Origin: Chryseobacterium oncorhynchi | GTDB taxonomy: Bacteria; Bacteroidota; Bacteroidia; Flavobacteriales; Weeksellaceae | Reading direction: 5' to 3' | Assembly (NCBI RefSeq): GCF_002899895.1 | Contig: NZ_PPEI02000002.1 | Coordinates: 372,001-436,000 of the forward strand | Length of the DNA stretch: 64,000 nucleotides | Shown: positions 7,429 through 17,000 of the stretch, in pieces | How the letters are laid out: every line of letters starts with the position of its first letter | Position numbering within the stretch: position 1 is the first letter of the stretch | The notes under the pieces: model-generated | What the model saw: the letters and a program-made list of their open reading frames with translations, nothing else | Told to the model about the DNA's origin: nothing | Database searches by the model: none | Position numbers and translations under genes: made by a program

Positions 7429-9759
7429 ATGCAAACATCTTTTTTTAAAATTGCTGCTGCCTCAGCTGCACTCTGTTTCAGCAGTTGGGCTATGGCACAA
7501 CAAAAATATCAGGTAAGCGGAACCGTGAAAGATCAGAAAAACGGTGAACTTCTGATCGGGGTAAGCGTAAAGGTAGCCGAAGATCCCTCTATTAATGTGA
7601 TTGCCAATGAATATGGCTTTTATTCTTTATCACTCCCTGAGGGAAATTATAAGGTGATTATCTCTTATCCGGGTTATAGAGATTTTGAACAACAAATAAC
7701 TGTTAACCAAAATATCAAGCTGGATCTTCCTCTTAGCCAGCAAGAACAGGCGGCAAAAACGATTGATGAGGTAGTTATAACAGGAATTAAAAAGGACAAG
7801 AACCTAACGTCTGCCCAAATGGGGACAGAAACATTAAGCATTAAAAACATAGAGAAGCTTCCGGTTCTGTTTGGTGAAAAAGATGTAATGAAAACCATAC
7901 AGCTACTTCCCGGTATTAAAAGCAATGGTGAGGGAAGCAGCGGATTCAGTGTACGAGGTGGCGCCACGGATCAAAACCTGATCTTATTGGATGAAGCTCC
8001 GGTTTACAATGCTTCGCATTTACTTGGTTTCTTCAGTACATTCAACAGTGATGCTCTGAAAGATGCAAGTATCATCAAAGGAAACAGCCCTGCCCAATAC
8101 GGAGGACGTCTTTCTTCGGTAATGGATGTAAAAATGAAAGATGGTAATAATAAGGATTATAACATCAACGGAGGAATTGGGCTTATCAGCAGCAGATTAA
8201 GTGTGGAAGGGCCTATTCAAAAGGAAAAATCATCATTTATTGTTTCCGGAAGAAGAACCTATGCCGATTTGTTTCTTAAAACTTCCAAAGATTACAAAGA
8301 CAACAAGTTATATTTTTATGATCTGAACCTGAAAGCCAATTATCAGATCAATGAAAACAACAGACTTTATCTTTCGGGATATTTTGGAAGAGATGTATTG
8401 GGATTAGGGAATACGTTCTCTACAGACTGGGGAAATACAACAGCTACATTGAGATGGAACAGCATTATTAATAGTACATTGTTTTCCAACACTTCATTTA
8501 TCTATAGTAACTATGATTACAAAATCAGTCTGACAAGCAATGATAATACCTTTGGCTTAAATTCTAAGATACAAGACTGGAATCTTAAACAGGACTTTAC
8601 ATGGTTTGCAGGAAACAAACATTCTGTTCGTTTTGGTTTACAATCTATTTATCATACCATTACTCCTAGCAGTGCTTCGGGGACAAGTGTAAGCAGTTTC
8701 CCAAGAAATCCGAGAAAATCATGGGAAAATGCATTGTACATTAATGATGACTTCAAGGCTACAGAAAAATTAACCATCAACTACGGAGCAAGACTTTCCA
8801 TGTTCAGCGTTTTAGGTGGTGATACTTTTAATACCTATGATAACGGAGTTCTTACCGACAGCAGATACCTTGAAAAAGGAGACTTCGGAAAAACCTATGT
8901 TAACATTGAACCAAGGGTTACAGCCAATTATCGTATCAATGAAGTGAGCAGCATCAAGGGAGGTTATTCCCGTAATACTCAGAATTTACACCTTTTAAGC
9001 AACTCAAGCAGCGGAAATCCTACCGACCAATGGATTGGAAGCAGCTATACCGTAAAACCTGAAATTGCAGACCAGGTAAGCTTAGGATACAGCAGAAACT
9101 TCAATAATAACAATTATGAGCTTAATGCTGAGGTTTATTATAAATCTATGCAAAATCAAATTGACTTTAAAAATGGTGCACAAATCACTTTTGATACTGC
9201 TGCCGATGTAGAAAGTGAATTGTTATTTGGGAAAGGCAGAGCTTACGGTCTGGAGCTTATCGCAAAAAAGAAAAGCGGAAAACTTACAGGATGGATTTCC
9301 TATACCCTTTCTAAAACTGAAAGAAAAATAGACGGAATTAATGATAATAAGTGGTATAATGCCAGAATGGATAAAACGCATGACCTTTCTGTAGTAGCTA
9401 CTTATCAGCTGAATCCTAAATGGTCTTTCTCAGGATTATTTGTTTACAGTACAGGAAATGCAGTGACATTCCCTACCGGAAAGTATCAATTAAACGGACA
9501 AACTGTTTTCCAATACAGTAACAGAAATGCTGACCGAATGCCGGCTTATCACAGAATGGATATCAGTGCAACCTATGAACCGGAATCTAATAAACGTTTC
9601 CGTGGATCTTGGACTTTTGGAATTTATAACCTGTATGCTCGTGAAAATGCCTACACCATTACTTTTGAAGACAATCCGAATAATCCGGGAACTACCCGCG
9701 CTATGCAGACTTCATTATTCCGCCTGATTCCTAACATCACTTACAATTTCAAATTTTAA
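7429..9759 (+). CDS. TonB-dependent outer-membrane receptor with carboxypeptidase-like N-terminal domain
   Basis: A 776-residue outer-membrane protein. Order: signal peptide ending at A-M-A-Q (residues 1-24), a CarboxypepD-reg beta-sandwich (about 27-115; VSGTVKDQKNGELLIGVSV), a plug domain (about 130-235; FSVRGGATDQNLILLDEAPV), then a beta-barrel ending in N-I-T-Y-N-F-K-F with the terminal Phe typical of OmpA/BamA-inserted barrels. Such receptors import ligands across the outer membrane with energy from TonB. It is followed three bases later by a DUF4249 lipoprotein, a frequent pair in Bacteroidetes. The ligand is unknown; nearby iron genes suggest but do not prove a metal-chelate. Confidence 0.92.
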   Translation: MQTSFFKIAAASAALCFSSWAMAQQKYQVSGTVKDQKNGELLIGVSVKVAEDPSINVIANEYGFYSLSLPEGNYKVIISYPGYRDFEQQITVNQNIKLDLPLSQQEQAAKTIDEVVITGIKKDKNLTSAQMGTETLSIKNIEKLPVLFGEKDVMKTIQLLPGIKSNGEGSSGFSVRGGATDQNLILLDEAPVYNASHLLGFFSTFNSDALKDASIIKGNSPAQYGGRLSSVMDVKMKDGNNKDYNINGGIGLISSRLSVEGPIQKEKSSFIVSGRRTYADLFLKTSKDYKDNKLYFYDLNLKANYQINENNRLYLSGYFGRDVLGLGNTFSTDWGNTTATLRWNSIINSTLFSNTSFIYSNYDYKISLTSNDNTFGLNSKIQDWNLKQDFTWFAGNKHSVRFGLQSIYHTITPSSASGTSVSSFPRNPRKSWENALYINDDFKATEKLTINYGARLSMFSVLGGDTFNTYDNGVLTDSRYLEKGDFGKTYVNIEPRVTANYRINEVSSIKGGYSRNTQNLHLLSNSSSGNPTDQWIGSSYTVKPEIADQVSLGYSRNFNNNNYELNAEVYYKSMQNQIDFKNGAQITFDTAADVESELLFGKGRAYGLELIAKKKSGKLTGWISYTLSKTERKIDGINDNKWYNARMDKTHDLSVVATYQLNPKWSFSGLFVYSTGNAVTFPTGKYQLNGQTVFQYSNRNADRMPAYHRMDISATYEPESNKRFRGSWTFGIYNLYARENAYTITFEDNPNNPGTTRAMQTSLFRLIPNITYNFKF

Positions 9760-9762
9760 ATC

Positions 9763-10560
9763 ATGAAGAATACTTTTTTAATCATATTATCTCTGTTTTT
9801 AGTCACCTCATGCCAAAAAGAGATTGACTTGGATTTAGCTGATCAGAGTGGAAAAATTGTCATTGAAGGCAATGTAACCAATCAGGCTGGACCTTATATC
9901 GTAAGGATTACAAAATCTGTAGAATTTACACAACAGAACCAATACCCTGCTGTAATTGGTGCGCAGGTGATTTTAAGCGACAATACAGGTCAGACAGAAA
10001 CTTTGCAGTATGTAGGCGATGGCAGATACATGACATCAGCTTTTGTAGGAGCCTCAGGAAGAACCTATACCTTGAAAATACAGGCAGAAGGGCAGCAATA
10101 TACAGCGCAAAGCACTATGCCGGAAGCTGTGGATTTTGAAGGACTGGAACAGGATTCTTTTAAGTTCGGAGACAAAACCAGCTATACACTTTTGCCGATT
10201 TTCACCGATCCTGCAGTATTGGGAAATCGTTATTTGTTCTCATTTACTATTAATGATTTAAGTAAAAAATATATCGATGTATTTTCAGACAACCTAAATA
10301 ACGGACTGCCTAATCAACGTCCGATCATGCTTCCCAATGATGATAATGATGGAGCTGATCATGAAGTGGTAGTGGGAGATACTATTCATGTAGAAATGCA
10401 GAGCATTGACAATAATGTATTCACCTTTTATAGTGCTCTTCTTAACCTATCGAATGGTAGCGGAGTTACTCCGGCCAATCCTCCGAGCAATATCAGCAAT
10501 GGTGCCTTGGGGTATTTTTCTGCACATACAGTAAAAAATTTATCTTATACAATTCAGTAG
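9763..10560 (+). CDS. DUF4249-family lipoprotein
   Basis: A 265-residue lipoprotein. The signal sequence ends in the lipobox L-V-T-S-C with Cys17 as the lipidated residue, then a conserved acidic start (QKEIDLDL). The chain has the beta-rich pattern of DUF4249 proteins, including an N-terminal VIEGNVTNQAGPYIVRITKSV and a C-terminal G-Y-F-S-A segment. Family members sit next to TonB-dependent receptors and are thought to be their surface or periplasmic partners; no biochemical function is established. It is translationally close to the receptor (3 bp) and followed by a strong terminator, so the two form a closed transcription unit. Confidence 0.87.
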   Translation: MKNTFLIILSLFLVTSCQKEIDLDLADQSGKIVIEGNVTNQAGPYIVRITKSVEFTQQNQYPAVIGAQVILSDNTGQTETLQYVGDGRYMTSAFVGASGRTYTLKIQAEGQQYTAQSTMPEAVDFEGLEQDSFKFGDKTSYTLLPIFTDPAVLGNRYLFSFTINDLSKKYIDVFSDNLNNGLPNQRPIMLPNDDNDGADHEVVVGDTIHVEMQSIDNNVFTFYSALLNLSNGSGVTPANPPSNISNGALGYFSAHTVKNLSYTIQ

Positions 10561-10580
10561 ATTTTAGCTACTATTACAAT

Positions 10581-10618
10581 AAAAATGGTCATTTCAGTAT
10601 TTTGAAATGACCATTTTT
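10581..10618 (+). terminator. Rho-independent terminator after the receptor/DUF4249 operon
   Basis: A perfect 16-bp stem (10581-10596 with 10603-10618; AAAAATGGTCATTTCA and its complement) with a six-base loop, ending in a T-run. It begins 20 bp after the DUF4249 stop codon. Confidence 0.93.
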
Positions 10619-10943
10619 TGTAGGGAAATAATACTAGCTTTTACAAGTTGCTTAAAAAACTGGATAAAATAAATAAGCAAAAAAAAATAATTTAGAAATG
10701 TCAGCGTAACCGCCGTGAAAAACATGTCAACTTAAGTTTTTATCCAGTGCTATTTTACCCTCTTAATGAGGAGATATTCTATGTTTAATAGTTCATATAT
10801 GATCCGTTACATCATATTCAAAATCTATTTTATTACTTTTGTAAAAATAATTCGTTTAGAAAAAAAACATGTTGATTTAGATCTGTTTAAAATGTGATTT
10901 AAGTTACAATCTGAACCTTTATTCATCAGCTTCCCTAGAAATT
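10619..10943. other. Intergenic region before the Crp/Fnr gene
   Basis: About 325 bp without a gene. A -7-like TACTTTTG lies at 10834-10841, some 100 bp before the Crp/Fnr start, and is the best promoter candidate. Nothing else was recognised. Confidence 0.5.
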
Positions 10944-11630
10944 ATGATCTCGAAATTTACTTTTAATAATCAATATCTGTTTAATGAGCTTCCTGAGCAT
11001 GAGAAAAACCTTCTTCTAGGAGCCATGAGAACCAAAAATTACCGAAAAAATGAGGCTATATTTACTGACGGAACAAAGCCTAACGGAATTTACTACCTTA
11101 ATGAAGGGAAAATAAAAAAATACAAGGTAGATAACGATGGCAGAGAGCAAATCATCTACATCTACAGTTCCGGAGAGTTTTTCGGATACTCAGCTATTTT
11201 GAGTAATGAATCCTATGGAGACACTACTTCTACCCTAGAAAGTTCTGTGATTTCATTTATTTCAAAAGAAAGTTTTCTGGATATCCTTGATCAGTCATCT
11301 GTATTATCAAGGCTGTTATTAAAATCCTTGAGCCATGAATTTAGTGTGATGGCCAACCTTATTGCTGTTCTGTCTCATCGCACAGTTAGGGAACGTGCAG
11401 CCTTAAGCTTACTAATTTTACACGATAAATATAAAACGAATGATAACCCTGAGGAAGAGGTATTCATCTCTTTATCCCGTGTTGACCTCGCCAATATGGT
11501 AGGAACAGCAAGGGAAACTCTGGCCCGAATCATCAATGATTTTAAACAGGAAAACCTAATCAAATCTGAGGGACGCAAATTAAAAATAATAGATTTTAAG
11601 CAGTTGATCCATATTGCTAATTTTTATTAA
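10944..11630 (+). CDS. Crp/Fnr-family transcriptional regulator
   Basis: A 228-residue regulator with an N-terminal cyclic-nucleotide-binding-like beta roll (about 10-130; NGIYYLNEGKIKKYKVDNDG and GEFFGYSAIL) and a C-terminal winged helix (about 150-225; the recognition helix region is LANMVGTARETLARIINDF). No Cys cluster for an Fe-S centre is seen, so it is not an oxygen-sensing Fnr in the strict sense. The neighbouring VOC gene is 87 bp downstream on the same strand. The effector is unknown. This is the longer, canonical of two Crp/Fnr proteins in the window; the other (33236-33754) has a shorter C-terminus. Confidence 0.88.
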   Translation: MISKFTFNNQYLFNELPEHEKNLLLGAMRTKNYRKNEAIFTDGTKPNGIYYLNEGKIKKYKVDNDGREQIIYIYSSGEFFGYSAILSNESYGDTTSTLESSVISFISKESFLDILDQSSVLSRLLLKSLSHEFSVMANLIAVLSHRTVRERAALSLLILHDKYKTNDNPEEEVFISLSRVDLANMVGTARETLARIINDFKQENLIKSEGRKLKIIDFKQLIHIANFY

Positions 11631-11717
11631 ACTAAGATTTATTTCCAATCACTGCTGACATTCTGTTGTCGCAACTCCCTCCTAGCTTTGTATGAAATTA
11701 TTGAAATATAAAATCAT

Positions 11718-12116
11718 ATGAAATTAGCATCATTAAGAATTATTACTGCAAACATTAAGCAATCTGTAGCATTTTATGAGAAAGCAATGGGCTTAACGGC
11801 TCAGTGGTATACAGAAGATTTTGCGGAGCTTAAAACCTCTACTATTACCATCGCTATCGGAAGTACCCGGACCATGAAGATGTTTGGCAATGATCATCTG
11901 ACAGAATCAAAAAGTGCTACCAATATCATTATAGAATTTTTAGTTTCTAATGTAGATGTGGAATATGAAAGAATTAAGACCTTAACAAACAAGATTGTAC
12001 AAGAACCCACGACTATGCCATGGGGCAACCGCTCGCTTCTTTTCTGTGATCCGGATGGGAATTTAATCAATTTCTTTACTCCGGTGAGTACTGAAGCTCT
12101 TCAAAAATTTAGCTAG
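11718..12116 (+). CDS. VOC (glyoxalase/bleomycin-resistance/dioxygenase) family protein
   Basis: A 132-residue cytoplasmic protein with the paired beta-alpha-beta-beta-beta units of the vicinal-oxygen-chelate fold. The first unit starts with LRIITANIKQSVAFYEKAMGL and the second ends with the family's CDPDGNLINFF, containing the usual late metal-site region. Members act on very different substrates (methylglyoxal adducts, antibiotics, aromatic diols), so the reaction cannot be named. It is followed by a terminator at 12132. Confidence 0.87.
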   Translation: MKLASLRIITANIKQSVAFYEKAMGLTAQWYTEDFAELKTSTITIAIGSTRTMKMFGNDHLTESKSATNIIIEFLVSNVDVEYERIKTLTNKIVQEPTTMPWGNRSLLFCDPDGNLINFFTPVSTEALQKFS

Positions 12117-12131
12117 GATTCATTATTCTAT

Positions 12132-12167
12132 AAAAAACAGTTTACCAGTAATAGTAAGCTGTTTTTT
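12132..12167 (+). terminator. Rho-independent terminator after VOC gene
   Basis: Arms AAAAAACAGTTTAC (12132-12145) and GTAAGCTGTTTTTT (12154-12167) pair over 14 bp with one G-U wobble, 8-base loop, and continue into a T-run. Confidence 0.88.
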
Positions 12168-12271
12168 TTGTCACTTATACTCTCATCAATCGTAAATAGG
12201 CCGCTTTTATAAGCTTCTTAATTTTCCCAATTTCTCTATTTTTTGTAAGTTAGATGTTCACAAACCAATTC

Positions 12272-13741
12272 ATGAAATATATTATTCACCTCTTTATCAT
12301 TCTTTTATTGATGCAATCCTGCCAGTCAAAAGAAATGAGAATCAATTTTAAAACCATTGAAATTAATATTCCCGGAACGATGGGGTCATCTTTGAAGCAC
12401 AACTCAAAATATTATTGTTATTTCGAAACTGTTGACAAAAAAAATAGCTCTGCTCCGTTTACAGACTTCTATATTTTAAATGAAAGCGGAAAAATAACCT
12501 CCAAAATCCCATTACCAAGTACAAACTCCACTGATTATGATCTGTATATAAGAAACGATAGCATTTTGACTACAGCAGACAGAAGTAATCTTACGTTTTA
12601 TCTTGATGAAAATAATAAAAAATGGATAAAAATCCCAAACGCAACAGATGAAATTTATAAAGACAAGAAATATACTGTATTTGTTAATAATAGGGGTTTT
12701 TGCTGTAATAAAACTTGGTTTCAGGACAATGCAACCGGCCAGCAGTATGAAATCAATGCAGAAAACCCAGAGGTTAATAAGCTGAATAATATCTACTATC
12801 TTACCACTAAAGAATCCGTTTTGAAAATCAATGATCCTAAAAGCCTCAAATTAATGAAACCTTTTGATCATTATCAACCGACACCCAATACTTTGATAGA
12901 ATCTGAAATTGAATATTCCAATAACTTTTCCAATGCGAATAATTTTGCCATAATAACTTCATTTGTCATCAACAATCAGCTATATCATCTCTATTCAAGT
13001 GATAATTCTATGAAAATAGGTGTTGTAAAAAACAAGTCCCTACTGAATGTTCAAGAGTTTAAGTCTGATATTTTTCCCTACAGATCAATATCTGACAACC
13101 GAAATTATATCGCTGACAACTCCTATAAAACGGTTCCGTTTACAACCAAGGATCCCAATTTCTTTGGAATTATTGAAATTGACAAAAACCAATTCAATGT
13201 AATCACTTTCAAAAACCTGTACAGAGAACCTATACACGGAGAATCTAAAATAAAGGCCTGGACAGAAAAAAACTTTGAATACTTCTACTCTAGCTTCAAT
13301 ACTTTATCCATAGATCAGATTGATCGTATTGAGCAGAAAGAAAACGCCCTGGCTATCACTCCGGAAAATAACAATGACATACAAGAACTTTCTAAAGAGC
13401 AAAGGGCCTATAAAAAATCTGAACGCAAGTACCTCCATTTATTAACAAGGTATGATTATACTGCTGATGATAAATCTGTAGAAAAAATTCAATTTCAATG
13501 GGGCTTTCCGTTCTCAATACCCTCAAGAGATAATGAAAAAAAGGATCCCAATAAGCTCCTATTGCTTAATTCCAAAAGTATTTTTATGAAAAAATACAAC
13601 TGGTTGCTGAGCTTTCTAGAGCAACAATTAGGAACTCCTGTTTCAGAAGAACCCTCTTATGCAAAATGGGAAACCAAGACCCAGACAGTGGAGCTTTCAT
13701 ATTCTGAACGTGAGGCTACGCTCACACTGCTAAAAAAATAG
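12272..13741 (+). CDS. Hypothetical lipoprotein
   Basis: A 489-residue protein not assigned to a family. Starting at ATG 12272 gives a compact lipoprotein signal (17 residues, L-L-M-Q-S-C, lipidated Cys17); an in-frame ATG at 12254 would add six residues in front. The mature part is rich in Asn, Lys, Ser and Tyr, with many short beta-like segments (YILNESGKI, FYLDENNKK), resembling secreted or surface beta-propeller-like proteins of Bacteroidetes, but no catalytic motif can be identified. The Cys pair in GFCCNK near residue 148 is unusual. It stands alone between two terminators. Confidence 0.8.
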   Translation: MKYIIHLFIILLLMQSCQSKEMRINFKTIEINIPGTMGSSLKHNSKYYCYFETVDKKNSSAPFTDFYILNESGKITSKIPLPSTNSTDYDLYIRNDSILTTADRSNLTFYLDENNKKWIKIPNATDEIYKDKKYTVFVNNRGFCCNKTWFQDNATGQQYEINAENPEVNKLNNIYYLTTKESVLKINDPKSLKLMKPFDHYQPTPNTLIESEIEYSNNFSNANNFAIITSFVINNQLYHLYSSDNSMKIGVVKNKSLLNVQEFKSDIFPYRSISDNRNYIADNSYKTVPFTTKDPNFFGIIEIDKNQFNVITFKNLYREPIHGESKIKAWTEKNFEYFYSSFNTLSIDQIDRIEQKENALAITPENNNDIQELSKEQRAYKKSERKYLHLLTRYDYTADDKSVEKIQFQWGFPFSIPSRDNEKKDPNKLLLLNSKSIFMKKYNWLLSFLEQQLGTPVSEEPSYAKWETKTQTVELSYSEREATLTLLKK

Positions 13742-13811
13742 AAATACTTATTTTTAGTAAGTTAATTGATTCAGATAAGATCTTGAAAGACGAAACAGAA
13801 ATCAAATAAAA

Positions 13812-13834
13812 AAAGGAGGCTTTTTGCCTCCTTT
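13812..13834 (+). terminator. Rho-independent terminator after hypothetical lipoprotein
   Basis: Stem AAAGGAGGC / GCCTCCTTT (13812-13820 and 13826-13834), loop of five T, followed by GTTTTT. Confidence 0.92.
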
Positions 13835-14192
13835 GTTTTTGTAATCGTAACCACCAATTGAACTTCTTTATATTAATTTGTGTTTTTTTTTCTTATCATT
13901 TGGTTTTTTCAAGAAGTTCACTCGTTAAAAGGTTATTCATACACTTCTATATTAATTTCATCACTTGCGTTTTTTATAACTATAGTTTATTATTTTTATA
14001 GTTATAATACTTACCTTTTTAATATGTAATGAAAAAACTAAAAAAGCATTTACATTTCATTTGGTAAATTTTATACTGCAAAGAAACGACGTTCTAGAAT
14101 AATATCATCTATAAAACCCATCGATAGATCTCAGATGCGACATAGATATTTATCTATAAAATTAAGAAGTGAAGAATAATCCCTGAAAACAC
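13835..14192. other. Intergenic region with inverted and direct repeats
   Basis: About 360 bp without a gene. It contains a perfect 10-bp inverted repeat TGAACTTCTT (13859-13868) / AAGAAGTTCA (13911-13920) with 42 bp between the arms, and two related stretches ACTTCTTTATATTAATTT (13862) and ACTTCTATATTAATTT (13942), each followed by a T-rich run. Their role is not known. Confidence 0.5.
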
Positions 14193-14846
14193 CTATATTT
14201 TATGGTGTGTTTTAATAAGGTCAATTAATTCAACGAGGTTATCAATCTTTAGCTTTTCAAAGATATTTTTTTTGATAGTACTTACTGTATTTTGCTTTAT
14301 ATTTAAATTATTCGCAATTTCGAGATTACCATATCCATCTGCGTACAATTCTGCAATTTGTAACTCTCTTTTGGTTAAGCGGCTAAGCGGGCTTATTAAA
14401 TCCGGATTGTAAATAAACTGAACCAATAAGTTTCGGGAAACATCAGAAAAGTACTCTCCTTTCTGTATAAAGTTCAGAACAGCTTCTCTCACCTCTTCTT
14501 CTTCACTCAGCTTACTCAGATAACCATTGGCACCGGCTTTTATGAATTTAAGGGCATACAAATCCTCTTCAAGCCCCGTAAAAATTAAAATCTTAATATC
14601 AGGGTTTGCACTTTTTAATTGTGGCAAAACATGCAAACTGTTTCCTTCCGGAAAATGGGCATCTATAATGGCCATTTCTATTCCCTTTGATTCTACAAGC
14701 TCTACAGCTTTTTGTAAAGATGAAGTATGATAAATTTTAGCATTTGGAGCAATATCATTGATCACGATCTCCATTCCCTGTCTTACAATACTATGATCAT
14801 CTGCTAAAAGGAATGCTATTTCTCTGTTTTCAATTGGTATTTCCAT
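14193..14846 (-). CDS. NarL/FixJ-type response regulator
   Basis: A 217-residue two-component response regulator. The receiver domain (about 10-130) has the acidic pair Asp16-Asp17, phospho-acceptor Asp62 (A-I-I-D-A-H-F-P) and the Lys in Y-L-S-K-L. The LuxR-type DNA-binding domain (about 150-215) has the signature LTKRELQIAELYADGYGNLE followed by N-T-V-S-T-I-K-K. It overlaps the histidine kinase gene by 17 bp and follows it in the same transcript, so the two form a cognate pair. Target genes are unknown. Confidence 0.93.
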   Translation of the reverse strand: MEIPIENREIAFLLADDHSIVRQGMEIVINDIAPNAKIYHTSSLQKAVELVESKGIEMAIIDAHFPEGNSLHVLPQLKSANPDIKILIFTGLEEDLYALKFIKAGANGYLSKLSEEEEVREAVLNFIQKGEYFSDVSRNLLVQFIYNPDLISPLSRLTKRELQIAELYADGYGNLEIANNLNIKQNTVSTIKKNIFEKLKIDNLVELIDLIKTHHKI

Positions 14847-16557
14847 TATTATTAATATTTAAATTGAGACTGAATGTTATTTTTGTCCCTTTGTGTAATT
14901 TACTTTCAACGGATATTTCACCATCAAAAAGTTCTACAATTTCCTTACATAAATTTAACCCTAATCCTACTCCCAGATTATCAACTTCATCAGATACGGT
15001 TCCCTGATAGTAAGGGTCAAAAATCTTTTTAAGATCAGATTCTGAGATTCCCACTCCTGTATCAGCTACTGTTGTAATCAGAGAAATTCTGTTTCCATCA
15101 AGAGGCTGTGTCGTCATGGTAAGATCAATCTGTCCGTTTTCCGTGTATTTATTGGCATTTCCCAGAATATTCATGAAAATCTGGTTGATTCTTATATTAT
15201 CCGAATACACCACTACATTTTCAGGAATTCTGTCTGTTACAGCAAATTTATTATTTCTTGTTTCCAAATAAGGAGTAATAACCTTTACAATGGAGCCCAC
15301 CTCATCCTTAAGATTAAAAACAGACTTTATAAGTTTCTTCTCTGCATCCTGATTTTTTGTGTATTCCAGAATCTGGTTAGACTGCAGGAGTAAAGTACTA
15401 TTGGTAAACTTAATCGACTTCAGATAATCCTTAGTTGTTTCATCCTCTGTTGTCCTGTAGATCTTATCAATAAAGATATTGATGATTTTTAGCGGAGATC
15501 TTAAATCGTGGCTCAGCATTCCCAATATTCTGTTTTTGAAACTCAGGTTATTCTTGATCTCCTTGTTCGCAGCATTCAGTTTTCTTTCGTATACAAATGC
15601 TACTCTGGTGAAGTACATGATAAGAATGGATACAATAAACATCAAAGTCATTAGTCCAATGACAAGATATCTTCTGATTTTATTATTATCTGAGCTTTGC
15701 TTGTTATACTCTTTCTCAAGTTCCAACTTAAAATCCTTAATGGCACTTTCATATACATCAATAAGTCCATTGCTATACACCAATAATTTATTGAAGTTAT
15801 TATAAAACTGCATATTCTCCCGCTGATTCTGGATGGCAAAGAGCTGTGCTTTTTTCACTTCAGCGGCATAATGCTTATCCATAGATTTTAGCGCATTATT
15901 CATCTCAGACTTTACATTGGAGAGATCTATCGTCTTATTGTTCGTTAAAGTAACTACCGTACTTTCTTTCTGTACATTTACTTTACCCGTTATTGCATCC
16001 TTTAAGCGCCCCATGAAGCCTTTCTTTTTAATGGTATCAGCATAAGTACGGGTCTGAACATTGAAATTCTCAAAGTTATTTTTATACTTTTCCGGCTCGT
16101 ATTGCTTGTCCTGAATTTTTGCAGGAGGTTTCAGAGAGGATTGATATACGGAATCTATTAAGGTTTTCAGCTTTGTAACCTTAAGAGTATCTATTTTTTT
16201 CTGAGCTAATGTATTTTTTAGCCTTGGGCTTGTATTTTCATATTCACCAATTTTATCAAAATTGCTTTTAAGTTTTCTGAGTGACTGAAAATAGGCTTGG
16301 AGATCCTTATCATCCTGGCTTACCATATATTTCTGAAGATGATCCTGCGCATCCATGAAATCTTTTCTTGAATTATCAGTCAAACCTCCCAAAGCCCGGC
16401 TTTCTTCGAGCTGATTCTTAATGAAATTTAGTTTTTTTTCATTGACAAACTCATTGTAAAAAAATATGGCTATAATCACCTGTATCAATAAGATACATAT
16501 AATCAATGAGTAATGAACAACTTTCCTCAATTTAAAATTTAAGAATTTATTTTCCAT
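14830..16557 (-). CDS. Membrane sensor histidine kinase
   Basis: A 575-residue kinase. One hydrophobic segment at about 13-34 and a second at about 295-317 enclose a ~260-residue helical, Lys-rich periplasmic sensor without recognised domain. Then follow the HisKA helix with M-L-S-H-D-L-R-S-P (phospho-acceptor His near 348), N box NILGNANKYTENGQ, G1 VADTGVGI and G2 GVGLGLNLCKEIVELFDG. It autophosphorylates and passes phosphate to the NarL-type regulator encoded with a 17-bp overlap downstream. A -7-like TAACTTTG on the minus strand at 16676-16669 is a promoter candidate about 110 bp upstream. The signal sensed is unknown. Confidence 0.92.
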   Translation of the reverse strand: MENKFLNFKLRKVVHYSLIICILLIQVIIAIFFYNEFVNEKKLNFIKNQLEESRALGGLTDNSRKDFMDAQDHLQKYMVSQDDKDLQAYFQSLRKLKSNFDKIGEYENTSPRLKNTLAQKKIDTLKVTKLKTLIDSVYQSSLKPPAKIQDKQYEPEKYKNNFENFNVQTRTYADTIKKKGFMGRLKDAITGKVNVQKESTVVTLTNNKTIDLSNVKSEMNNALKSMDKHYAAEVKKAQLFAIQNQRENMQFYNNFNKLLVYSNGLIDVYESAIKDFKLELEKEYNKQSSDNNKIRRYLVIGLMTLMFIVSILIMYFTRVAFVYERKLNAANKEIKNNLSFKNRILGMLSHDLRSPLKIINIFIDKIYRTTEDETTKDYLKSIKFTNSTLLLQSNQILEYTKNQDAEKKLIKSVFNLKDEVGSIVKVITPYLETRNNKFAVTDRIPENVVVYSDNIRINQIFMNILGNANKYTENGQIDLTMTTQPLDGNRISLITTVADTGVGISESDLKKIFDPYYQGTVSDEVDNLGVGLGLNLCKEIVELFDGEISVESKLHKGTKITFSLNLNINNNGNTN

Positions 16558-17000
16558 ATTTACGATCAGCTAAATTAATATCCTGATTTTTCAAGTCTTT
16601 TCTTATTAGTTTTAACAATATAAAGTTATTATTAAAAGTTTAATAATTAGCACATATTGTCCAATTAGCAAAGTTAAAGTAATTTTTGTCTACTTAATAA
16701 TAGTAAATATCAGGTAAAATTGGGAGAAACGAACTGTACTTCACATTAAAATACCCTTAAAACCGTAGCTTTTAATGAATGTAAATCCATTTTCTTAGAT
16801 GAGACGCAAAAATTAAGGATAATGCAAAATATTTATTACTCTCATTATTTTCTTTTAGAAAGGTCATTTATGCTTACAATAACGAAGAGAAATTATAGTT
16901 TGGGAAAGTATAATGAACAGGATTTATGTGCACATATCCTCGTAACTGGATGACAAGGTATTTTTGTTGCAACCCCCTATCTTTAGGATCAATTAGAATA
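16558..17000. other. Intergenic region without recognised gene
   Basis: About 440 bp. Apart from the -7-like TAACTTTG (16676-16669, minus) for the kinase gene nothing was recognised. The short frames here are AT-rich and have no protein-like pattern. Confidence 0.5.
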
